From NCBI RefSeq assembly GCF_027596085.1, contig NC_072456.1:22064718-22128717 (forward strand): DNA of 64,000 nucleotides, given 5' to 3'. The translations under genes were made by a program, and so were the position numbers. Below the pieces are notes generated by a model. That model searched no databases, had not been told where the DNA came from, and saw nothing but the letters and a program-made list of their open reading frames with translations. Below, piece after piece: positions 1-35,751 of the stretch (its first letter is position 1; each line of letters starts with the position of its first letter). Source of the DNA: Anoplopoma fimbria. Its lineage: Eukaryota > Chordata > Actinopteri > Perciformes > Anoplopomatidae.

Positions 1-779
1 TTTCAAAATAATTGCCAGAATACAATTTTGTCATTGTACATTTCTGCATCTACGGCTACATTGAATCTCAACATTTCTGAACCAAAAATATGTTTTCATA
101 TCAAAGTTTCTGCATTTAAAACACGATTATAAATCCAGCTTAAGGAGAAACACAAGTTGATGTTGACGTAGACATTATTCCATTATTACAGTTTCTAGCA
201 CAAAAATCAAATGTTAATTAGCCTTAATTAGCTATTTTTTACACATTACTTACAGTACTTACATTGGTTCATATACAATTTAACTCAACTGAATTAATGT
301 TGGTATTGGATTTCATCACGTACATCGCCTCTGGATCAGTTTGGTGATCCGGACTTTTGTTTTGCCAAGTCATCTCTCCTAATTTAACAGGGTTTCCCGC
401 AGGGGTTTGCAATGGAGGCAAGGCCCCCTCACCGAAAAGCACAGTAAAGAAACAGCCTTCTGTCTATGATAACAGATAAATACACTTTAATGGAACAAAA
501 CATGAACCTTCGGGTGAAAAAAATTGCTGTGCTTTATCAAACAGCAAATTGTTGCTAAGAAATTTGATTAAGAGACCAGGCGCGTCAGGACCTGGATGGT
601 TTACCACCTCTCCTAAACTATTTCCTGGGGGAAACCCTGGACTCGGAATCTGACGTAAATGTTTTCCCACACGGCTGCTCATATTTATGGTTTGTATGAC
701 GTGGCTCATAAGCTCACACTTGAAACACGAGTACCAACTGAACTGAAAGTGCTCAAAGGTGAACTAAAGTAACAGTCGG

Positions 780-780
<1 letters not shown>
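1..780. other. Unique AT-rich non-coding sequence
   Basis: No exon, RNA gene or recognised repeat. The sequence is AT-rich with scattered stops in all frames. The only open frame of note (464-709, minus) has no recognisable domain and is probably chance. Confidence 0.5.

Positions 781-784
<4 letters not shown>

Positions 785-823
<39 letters not shown>
785..823 (+). repeat. (TC)n microsatellite
   Basis: Almost uninterrupted TC dinucleotides. A pyrimidine-rich stretch continues to about 1175 and ends in a (CTC)n tract at about 1142-1173. Confidence 0.9.
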
Positions 824-827
<4 letters not shown>

Positions 828-1141
828 CTGTGAACAGCAAACTCCCCTTTATCCCATTTTCTCCTTATCAGTTCCCCACAACAGTGCCAGCACTCCCTTT
901 CTCTTTACACCTCCTCCTTATTTGGCCACACACTCTCTCTCTTTTTTTCCCGTTATTTACTTTCTTTTTCTTTCCTCTTCTCTCACTCAACATCTTTCGC
1001 TCTTTCTTTCTGCCTTTCACCCACAATTTTCCCCCTTTTTCCTCGACGTGCCCCAGGGCCCTCAGAGTTTCGGCAAGCCCCACAGACCGTCCATTGTCTT
1101 GGGAATGCGGTTTGCTGTCTCCCCTTCACCTCCTCCTCGTT

Positions 1142-1173
1142 TCTCCTCCTCCTCCTCCTCCTCCTCCTCCTCC
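1142..1173 (+). repeat. (CTC)n trinucleotide repeat
   Basis: About ten CTC units in a row. It gives an artefactual poly-serine or poly-proline open frame on the + strand. Confidence 0.9.
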
Positions 1174-1822
1174 ATGTCTGGCACTAGACAGGGTAAGGTA
1201 GTGTGTTTGGCTCCTGGGTCCTCAAGGCCACTGGGTTTAAAGTCACGAAACCTGACTAATCCCAGGACCTGGTCCAGGACAGATGATCAGGCTACGAACA
1301 AGTTGGCTTTATTCCTGTTGGAAAGACAGACGATACGTCTATTTATGTCTATATATGTCTATTTGTCTGTTGTTACAAGCCTGTAGGTATAGAGATGCGA
1401 GGATGGATTTATCATTAAGTTAATAGAATTTTTTGTTGTTAAGCAATGATTATTTTGGCTCAATGTCACCCAAGAAACAGACATCAAGTTTTTTTGAAAA
1501 GAATATAAAGATGCTGAGACATTTAAAAAGAAAAAGGTGTACATGAGACCAAAAGTTCTCCAAAAAGTATTAGTTTGCACATGTGTCTCTTACTAAAGGT
1601 CTGTGGGATAGACTTTATTTGTGATAGTTATCACAATGTACGTATCAGTATGACGGCAGAGATGCCGCACAATGAGACGCATAAGAATCCCACTAAACTG
1701 CAGGGTAGTAAAGGCTTCATTTTGATTTCTATCTTCAACATTTGAATCTGATCTTGGCGGTCGTTAGGTGGAGGTGGTCCACATGGCGGTGCCTCTGGGA
1801 TACAAAATGGAAATTTGTAGCT

Positions 1823-1859
1823 TGTGTGTGTGTGTGTGTGTCTGTGTGTCTGTGTGTGC

Positions 1860-1955
<96 letters not shown>
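1823..1955 (+). repeat. (TG)n microsatellite, interrupted
   Basis: Roughly 130 bp of TG units with occasional TC and CG interruptions. It is followed 78 bp downstream by a (CA)n tract of similar length, so the two tracts are complementary on one strand. Confidence 0.95.
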
Positions 1956-2031
1956 CTCTTACACCCAACCCCCCAATGTCTGGCGCTCTAGAGGACTGCT
2001 CCTATGGGAATGCCTCTTCCTGCCTGGTCTG

Positions 2032-3185
<1,154 letters not shown>

Positions 3186-3189
3186 GTTT

Positions 3190-3300
3190 ATTGTTGAGCT
3201 TTCTATTGTTTTATTGCCTTCCTTTTTCTGCCTGGTCCTTCAAAGCACTTTGTAAACTCTGTTTTTAAAGGTGCTATATAAATAAAGTTTATTATTTCTT
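3190..3300 (+). mobile_element. LINE 3' tail (L2/CR1-like) fragment
   Basis: The segment reads CTTCAAAGCACTTTGTAAA, then AAAGGTGCTATATAAATAAA, followed by a TTATTA-type tail. This end is typical of L2-type non-LTR elements in fish, whose tails carry the GCTATATAAATAAA motif and short tandem repeats. Only the 3' end is recognisable. The family assignment is from memory of the motif. Confidence 0.6.
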
Positions 3301-4510
3301 ATTATAAGTAGAACATCCATAAATCAGTGGTCTTTGCAGTCTATTTAAAAGCAGTTGGTAGGATGTAGGAACATGAATGTAGATGTCTGAGCAGCAAATA
3401 AATGTTTGTAAAAATGTAAATGCCGCTTGGTATTGCTCGCTAAATGTCACTGTGTGTAGTGCGGCACATATAAAACACACCTATATGTGCTTGTCTGAGA
3501 GTGTGCCAATGTACTTTAGAGTGCTGCGTATGTGTGTGTGTGCTCATGTACAGTACGCGTCGATGCTTCACCACTCTAGAATCCTGACTCTCTATCATCA
3601 CTCTGAGATCTTCTCAGAGTGACTCCAGAGTCTGTTTTAGTGGTGAATTCTTTATAATTCACACACCTTTTTTCCTAGAATTCTATGCTATGAAGCTCAA
3701 GGCAGCGGCTGAGAACGTGTTGTGGTTGTTGGTTTTTTTAACACCACATGTAGGTGGAAAGCGTAAAAAAGTGACAATGGGAGCGAGGAGGGAGGTTGAG
3801 GTTTTGTAGATGAAAATAGTGAACATCTCAACTGGTTTGGAACACGCGATGTGTCTTTTGGTTGGTTGCATTCTGGTCTACGGAGGATGATCAGATGTTA
3901 TCTTTGCCTCTTATAAAATGGATTTCTCTCAGTGTGATTGTTGGACGTTGGTTCTTTGATTCTGTGGTACTGACGAGAGAATTTACTGCAGATGTTTTAC
4001 AACTGGGAATATCTATTGACATTTGTCCCAGAAGAAAAAAAACAATGAAATAGACTCTAGAAAATGCAACGCGGCCCATGCTGTACAGCTTTGTAAGAGT
4101 GTCAAAAGTGTTTAAGCGTGCTGCCTTGTCACCTGTGAAGTGGCCTTTCAGGAGATGATCTACCTGCTCCGTCCTGATCTGCAGCCCTCTGTGACCTGCA
4201 GGGCTGAGCGGTGACTGGTGCCCGGCTGGATACACACACACACACTTCCTCGTGAATAAGAGTTGTGGTAGCGTGACACCAGCCGGTTATTTCAAAAGGA
4301 CAGGAGTAGTGATATAGAGCATGATAAAAATCCTTTCACCTAGCTCCCTCTCTCCTGTCTCTTACAAATGCTAAAGACCTTTCATTCTTCTGCCGGTGTT
4401 CACATTAGGTTTTTGTCTCCAAGCATTCTATTATTCCCTAATTAGCAGCATTAATAATCTTCAATTAGGCATATAGCTTTGAGTGCACGTGGAAGCCTCT
4501 TTCATTCAAA
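3301..4510. other. Unique non-coding sequence with an AT-rich homeodomain-like island
   Basis: No exon recognised. It includes a perfect short hairpin at 3599-3621 and a block near 4430-4490 rich in TAAT/ATTA cores (CTAATTAGCA, ATTAATAAT, CAATTAGG) that could be a conserved non-coding element. Confidence 0.4.
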
Positions 4511-4513
4511 GCG

Positions 4514-4615
<102 letters not shown>

Positions 4616-4752
4616 GTGTGGACGAGCGTCATTGTGACACCCTGTCCTCTGGTTCTCTGGTGGCTTTCCACCCAACACCAACTGCCTAATGAGGGAGCGA
4701 AAGGCCACGGGCAGAGGAGGCGGGGGCTGCATATCAGTGTGTGTGTACGTGC

Positions 4753-4754
<2 letters not shown>

Positions 4755-4790
<36 letters not shown>
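4755..4790 (+). repeat. (TG)n microsatellite
   Basis: About 35 bp of TG units. It is the second of three TG tracts between 4517 and 4968. Confidence 0.9.
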
Positions 4791-4792
<2 letters not shown>

Positions 4793-4908
4793 ATTAAAGA
4801 GCAGTGCCAGCAGGGGGGACCTGTGTTAGAAAGGGTCACCAGAGCGAGCAGCAGGCCATCGCCAACCTTTGGTCATTAACTACCGACACCGCCAATAAAG
4901 GCTTCGAG

Positions 4909-4927
4909 GTGTGTGTGTGTGTGTGCG

Positions 4928-4968
<41 letters not shown>
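4909..4968 (+). repeat. (GT)n microsatellite, interrupted
   Basis: About 60 bp of GT units with two GC interruptions. Confidence 0.9.
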
Positions 4969-4969
<1 letters not shown>

Positions 4970-5127
4970 AGGTGGCCAGCTACTAAATTACTGAACATCA
5001 ATAAGTGTTTCACTCAGTTTATGCATGTTTGCGTCACTTTTGTTTAGCTTGTGCTTTAGCTCCAAGTTGGATTGAGTTAAATCCCCCATGCTAACGCCTC
5101 TCATTTTTAACAGTACTGTCTTTGAAC

Positions 5128-5335
5128 TAGCGCTGCAACTAACGATTATTTTACGTTATCGATTAATATTTTGATTATTTATAATCAAGCATTTAGTCTG
5201 TAAACATTCGGGAAATGGTGAATAATATCCCAAATCAACGTCTTAAAATTACTTGTGTTGTTCCAACGAAATTTCAGTTACATTGATGGAAAACAGATTC
5301 GCAGAAACTGAATTAAGAGAATTTTAGTTTTGGAC
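5128..5335 (+). mobile_element. Degenerate fish interspersed repeat (CTGCAACTAACGATTATTTT type)
   Basis: It begins with GCTGCAACTAACGATTATTT and continues with ATCGATTAAT and GATTATTT blocks. This matches a very common teleost interspersed repeat whose consensus starts the same way. Clearly mutated. The name of the family is not certain. Confidence 0.6.
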
Positions 5336-5506
5336 TTGGAGCTAACACTGTGATGTATAAGAGGCATGTGAATGACTTTATGTAAACAGAGCAGATGATA
5401 CTTAAAGGAGATTTGGGGTTTATTACAACTTACAGTCTTATTTTTTGAAGTCTTATCCATCATTTCTATTGATTATGGTGATGATAGTTGTTGTCAGTGA
5501 GTAGAG

Positions 5507-5712
5507 CTGGAAAATATATAGATATTATATCCGATATTATATCGATATATTCATATGAGACTAGACATCTCTTAGATTTTAGATGTGACATAATTGTTGT
5601 CTTTTACTGGTTTTAAAAGCTGCATTAAATGTAATTTTCGGAACTTTCCAGACTGTTAGAATTTAGATCGTTCTAAAACTATTTCAAATTATATTTTATT
5701 TCTCTATCACTC
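5507..5712 (+). mobile_element. Degenerate fish interspersed repeat (ATATCGATAT type)
   Basis: It carries GATATTATATCGATATATTC, ATGAGACTAGACATCTCTTA and GTCTTTTACTGGTTTTAAAAG. These are hallmarks of a widespread teleost repeat with the same order of blocks. No coding capacity. Family name uncertain. Confidence 0.6.
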
Positions 5713-5984
5713 AGTGTTTGATTTATTTATTTCGGGTTGTTTTGTCTGTCATGTGGAATGGATCCCCTCCCTTCATTCAGTCAGCTGCCATCCAGCCCAA
5801 CAGAGAGTCACCACATCAATATCATGTTTACAGGAGGCTGAATAGTCTGTGTGTCTGCATTTGTTTGTTTCATCTCTGTGTGCACAAATGTGTGTGTTTA
5901 TGCCATCTGCACTTTCACAGTGTGTGTTGTCTTTCCTGTCAGGTAGTGTGTGTGTGAATTGCCATAGGTTGATTGGTTAGCCTG

Positions 5985-6170
5985 AGAGGCAGCAGCGGGA
6001 GTTAAGGCAGGTGCTCCGGGGCAGCGGGGGGGAAGAGCCGGGCGACGTCCCCCCAGCCCCGGCGCCTTCCCTCTGGGCCTCCAGCTCCGAGCGGTGCCTG
6101 GGTAGCTGGGAGGCAGCTCCAGGCTCCTGGGGCCCTGATGCTGGGACGAGATGCTTGGGAGACAGAGGAG
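5985..6170 (+). promoter_or_regulatory. GC-rich island of unknown function
   Basis: About 185 bp of clearly GC-rich sequence with CpG sites inside an AT-rich, microsatellite-rich region. It is not repetitive and has no convincing exon. It could be a regulatory element or a small CpG island. No conservation data were available. Confidence 0.3.
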
Positions 6171-6992
6171 GAGGGTTATGTGTGTGTGTGTGTGTTTGTT
6201 TATATTTGTGTGTGTTCTGTTGGGGGATCCCAGGCAGATTTGTTTACCGGTAATTAATTCACCTGATTGACATAACAGCTGCCGCAGCTATGGGAAGGCA
6301 ATGGCATAATGTGTGTGTGTCTGTAATAAATACGCTATGCTCCCATGCATACCTGTTGTGTGTGTGTGTGTGTGTGGTTGGGAGTCGTATTCCTGGCAGA
6401 GCAGCCCGGCAGCTCTCCGTCTTCCATCGATTAGACCCGTCTGTCGGCCGGCAGCGCTGCTTACACACCCCTGCCTCTTGGCTAATCTTTATAGAGTTGA
6501 CTTCAGTGACAGAGTTATTGGAGCACTTGAAGCTGAGGAGAGAGAAGGAGAAGGAGAGGGCTGCGACTGAACGACAAATGACGTATGGGGGGGGGAGTTT
6601 GGAGAGAGAGGGTGACGGGCGATGACAGTCAGGAGAGGGAATTCCTGGTTTGGTTAAAGAGATTGAACCAGATGAAACCAGCCGTTTGTCTGCAAGTCAC
6701 AGAAACTACATGTACGGACACTGAATGGAGTGTTCATTTATGCGTGAGCTCATCCAAACTTGCACATCCCTGTTTCAGCCTGCACAGGCGGCAGTTTTTA
6801 TGTGGCCTCTTTCTCCTTTCTATTAACAGCTTGAACCTGTTTATTCGGTAGCATTCACTTTTTTTTTTGTGCAACTGTGAAGCAAACAGAGAATGAGAGT
6901 GAAAGAGAGAGAAGGTAGCAGGTATGAACAGAAGAAATGAGAGAGACACAGTGAAACCTTCAATATAGTGTGCTTCTAAAAGAGCGAACTAG

Positions 6993-6994
<2 letters not shown>

Positions 6995-7073
<79 letters not shown>

Positions 7074-7079
7074 GTGTGT
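6995..7079 (+). repeat. (TG)n microsatellite
   Basis: About 85 bp of TG units with one CG interruption near the 3' end. Confidence 0.95.
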
Positions 7080-9110
7080 TTTTCTTAGGTTGGACATTTT
7101 TATTCACACGTTGAAGTGTTTCTCTTTGTGTTTGAGATATATAGAGTGTGTGTGTGGGGGTCGCAGTCCACTTAGGTCAGACTGAGACACTGAAACTGAA
7201 AGACACACAGGCTTTTGCACACACACATATTCTCAGACGCACACTCACACATGCACTAACAGGTCGGTATCAGTGTTGTTGTGGCCAGCAGGTAGCAGTG
7301 TGTTGGCCTGCTTGTCTGGACCCAGATAACAGCAGATCCATTACCCCCTGGAAGCCGAGGTCTGATCACCGCACAGATAGAGCCGCTCACTCACTGTCTG
7401 TGGGCCGTCCAGCCAGCCGGCTAGCCAGCTAGCCTCCGCCAGAGAGCTAAAGAGGATCACAACCGGGAGCAGAAAGGGAGAGCAGACCACCTTCTGTTAG
7501 AGGAAAGGATCAAATACATGGACCATGATTACTACAGAAGGATTTTTTATACTCATAGATGTACATTCAAATGTCTCTGCCAACAGTTCAGGGGTGTAAA
7601 TTGTTAAAGACAATGCCGTGTAGTTGCACTGGGGTCCATGGGTTGAGGTGGCCTTTTGACAAAGCTAGTCAAAAACTAACTCATCTCAGTCATGGTTTTA
7701 GTTCAGTCAGAAGCAGTACTACAAACTATAAAAAAAACCATTTATCAATTCTAAAAAACTATTCAATGAAATGACTAATTTCTTATTTCCCTGCACTGAT
7801 GATTGTTGGGTGATATGTTTGTTGGTGCTGTCCAATGTCAAGTCTCTATTCAATGATGTGATGAGATGATACGATATGTGGTGGTCAGTTGAGGCTGCAA
7901 AATCTGCCAAGATCACATCTGCAGAGCCAGCCAGTCAAGGCTTTTCCAACATAAAAGCGGCAGGACCTACCTTACCACCCACCTAACGCCGGTGCTACAG
8001 ACTGAATGTGTTGAGTCTTAGCTCATATTTAACATGAAACAAACAACGTTGTCTCTATTTTGTTCAGATTCTGAGTCCATAAACTGTAAACTAGATATAC
8101 AAGGCTTTCAACACTGTCAGATGCTGCCCTTGTTATTTTCCTTTTTCTATTTATGACATGAAAAAGAACAATGTTTAGAACCCAAACTAGCTGTTTATCG
8201 GGTTACAGACAGCATCGGCGTAAATTCATGCTTCTGTCGTGTAATAAACTTTTCTTTGACCTAACCGTAGGTGTGGCTGATGTTAACAAAAAAAAGACCT
8301 TCTTTATAAAACATCTTCACATTCAGCATCTGGATACAGCTGTCTGCACAGGCTCCACGCAGCTAAACTGCAGTTCACTGTGTAACGCTACATGTTGACT
8401 GTTTTTACGCTCCCTCTGAACAGTTTAACTGACATTCCCGCTGTGTGTTAAGTTCCATTAGCTGTTAACTCTGTTAGCCAAACACACAGTAGGACTCCCA
8501 CTGGCTGCTAACAGCTTACCAGCTCTCCTCCTACACACATAAGAAGACGCGCTCACCGGTAGTCATCGCTTTGTAACTTAGGCCATACACACACACACAC
8601 ACACATGCATGCAATTGTGTTCCCTATAGGGTTGCAAATCATAAGGGGAACAATTATTAATCTGTTGTACAATCGGAGCCTGGAAGAAAAATGGACAGAG
8701 AGATTTACATTTAGAAAACATTGAATACTTAATTGGTCTAGAAGCTCTTTTTTTTCCAATATGAAGGAGGGGGTATGGATGGATGTAGAATTAAGACTGA
8801 AGATGTTATATGGTGATACAAGAAAGGATCATTAGTTAAAATGGGGATGCTGAATGAAGATGGCTTGTATGAAAATTGATTTGAAATGAATGAAGATAAT
8901 GTCACGAAAAGGCGGCTCGGATTTTAGAAGATGTTTTTTATGGAGGTGCGAGAGAGAGACGGAGGAGTGTGAATGTGTGTGAGGAGTTAACACTGTGCAG
9001 GTATATTGTGTATCAGGTTGGTTTGTGTACAAAGAGAGAAGAGAAGAAGAGGGAGATACAGGACTGCTATCAAAAGCCACAGGCAGCTTTAAACTCCATC
9101 TCTGTTTCTT
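7080..9110. other. Unique non-coding sequence
   Basis: No exon recognised. A mixed region with a short (CA)n tract at 8586-8605 and no strong mobile-element hallmarks. The part at 7262-7445 is relatively GC-rich and non-repetitive. Confidence 0.45.
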
Positions 9111-9140
9111 TTTCTCTCTCTTTCTTTTCTCCTTTTTTTC

Positions 9141-9172
<32 letters not shown>

Positions 9173-9175
9173 CCT
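9111..9175 (+). repeat. (TC)n-rich tract
   Basis: Pyrimidine-rich run with a (TC)n core, lying directly before the unique island at 9178-9335. Confidence 0.85.
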
Positions 9176-9250
9176 CTGCTCCCTGGCCATGCTGATGATT
9201 GACGGCCTGAGGGTTTTAATGGGCACTGGAGAGCAGGAGCTGAGGTCGGG

Positions 9251-9264
9251 GTTGTCATGGCAAC
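9251..9264. promoter_or_regulatory. Candidate RFX X-box
   Basis: GTTGTCATGGCAAC is one base away from the palindromic RFX consensus GTTGCCATGGCAAC. It lies within a non-repetitive, GC-rich block (9178-9335) enclosed between a TC tract and a CA tract, as expected for a conserved element. Binding is inferred, not shown. Confidence 0.35.
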
Positions 9265-9338
9265 TAGGAGAAGGGGGCCTTTTGCTGCCGCTTCACCTGA
9301 GTACTGTGGAGCCTCGTTGGCTGGTTGAGGCAGGCAGC

Positions 9339-9382
9339 CACACACACACACACACACACACACACAGCCACACACACACACA

Positions 9383-9423
<41 letters not shown>

Positions 9424-9433
9424 GCGCACACAC
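9339..9433 (+). repeat. (CA)n microsatellite, interrupted
   Basis: About 95 bp of CA units with GCCA and GACA interruptions and a CGCG stretch near the end. Confidence 0.95.
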
Positions 9434-11060
9434 TCGCCACACATACTTACATGCCAGCACCGCTTCCATTCACGCTTTCTCCTCCTCCCTGAGATGCTCT
9501 GCTGTTCATCCAGCCATCTCTGGCCTCCTCTCTTCCTTTTTCTCATTTCTATCTTCCTTTTCTCTTTCTCTGCTGATCCCTGAGTAGATAATGCTCTCCG
9601 ATTACGCCACACCTGGTTAACCGTGTGTGTGTGTATGTGTGTTTGCATGTGTGTAATATACAGCATTTAGCCTATTGTTCTTGCTGTCCCATTGTTGGAC
9701 GACAGCTCACGATTACAAGCTTTATTGGGCCCAGTTGGGATCAGAAGTCTCTTAGATCCCTCTGTTTGTTTTTTTATGGAGATCCTGCAAAGTTGCTCTA
9801 ATCCATTCGACACATTTCATATTCTGTTATGTCTGTTGTGGAGGTCTTCAGACCAAAATTTGAACATGTTCTATCTGAGACAGAGTAGTGGAAAACCCAT
9901 TCCTACCTGTGACTTGCGTAATTATATATTCTTCCCATTTACAAGGGACCCGAGGCAAATACACAGCAGGATAATAAGTTGCTCAACCCAACAGACCTAA
10001 ATAAAAAGAGGACACCGCCTTACAATCAGCAGCCATTGAAGAAGGAGACCAATACATTTCATTCTTCCTCACTGTTCACACTGTTCTTCTTGACACAGAA
10101 AAAAACACATTTGTATCTTGCAGTGATTGTGATTGTGATCAGAGCTGATAATGGGTTTGCTCGGATCCACATAGCAACAATACAACAGGATCTGACTCTA
10201 TTAGACTGAATATAATTTGGTACAAGCCCGATTCAGTTTCAGGATCCGCGTGTCAGTTTCTGTTCGTTTCATACGTTGTCTTTTCGAAATATACTTCCGC
10301 ATTCACAGGAAACGTACAGTTTCCGTCGTTACATGCACACAGTCCATTTTAATATTAATTTCCAATGTAGGTTTACTTCGTTTTTAGTTTCACTTACTCA
10401 ACAAAAGTACTTGGTTAGGTAACGGAAAAGATCATGGTTGGGGTTAAAATAAGCATGTTTGTCGTGTAAAATAAGTATGAAGTTAAGTACGCAACTTACA
10501 TAACAACACTAAGGTAAAATAACCCAATGTTGATTGTGTTTCACACGGGACACAAACAGCGTTCTCCTTTATGAAAGTCCTGTGTTTGTTTGACCTATCC
10601 AACCTCCCCTCCCCCTCCCATCCAACACAAATTGTCTCACTCTTTATACTTCATCAGTTCCTCTGACCATCTAACAATGATGCTGATGGGTTTACATTGG
10701 AGTTGGTTGAAAGCCTGGTGCCTCCCATACAGAATCTAAAGAGTGGCCCAGTGCGTCGCTGTCAGACACCAGGGGGCACTGACAAAACGTTGGTATTTGA
10801 CAAGTTGAAGTGAGGAATTTATATCTGAAATGTTGAATAATCATTAATAACTTTGTGATGCTGTGGGCATTGCTAACCCGGCACCCATACGCTCCTTTAC
10901 TTTCTGGTTTGGTAGATACTTTTGACTTGCATGCTTTTCTGCTGTTGAGGCCGGGAGGAATTTGGACGGTTCACACACACAGACCTCAGAGGACTATAGA
11001 AGCATCTTTAACAGAATGTTCTTCACTGTCCGACCTCTATCACCCATTGAGAGATCTCTC
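9434..11060. other. Unique non-coding sequence
   Basis: No exon, RNA gene or clear mobile element recognised. AT-rich, with stops in all frames. Confidence 0.45.
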
Positions 11061-11062
11061 GG

Positions 11063-11068
<6 letters not shown>

Positions 11069-11103
<35 letters not shown>

Positions 11104-11112
11104 TCTCTCTTT
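11069..11112 (+). repeat. (TC)n microsatellite
   Basis: A TC run that gives a spurious poly-SL open frame. A TC-rich stretch continues to about 11165. Confidence 0.9.
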
Positions 11113-11261
11113 CTCCATCTCTATTGTTTGCCAGGTCTGTCTGTTCAAATGTCTCTCTCTGTGTCTCTCTGCTGGTGTCTGACTCCTGTGGATTTGTCCA
11201 TGTCCACACTCTGCAAGTCTCTTATGATTTGTTCGAGTCCCATAGATTCACACCCTCTTAC

Positions 11262-11380
<119 letters not shown>

Positions 11381-11509
11381 CTTCTTCATGGCCCCGGGGC
11401 CTGTTAGTTAGTGTCTGGGCCGTGCAGGTCAGCCGAGGGATGGAGGGATTGTTTGCTCTGGATGTGAGTGAAGCTCTTGTTACGGTTGGGGGAGGGGCGG
11501 AAGGAGAGC

Positions 11510-35751
<24,242 letters not shown>

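Noticed and set aside
9070..9666. 198-residue open frame on the minus strand
   Set aside because: Most of it is microsatellite and GA-rich sequence. No recognisable domain, and it overlaps the candidate regulatory block.
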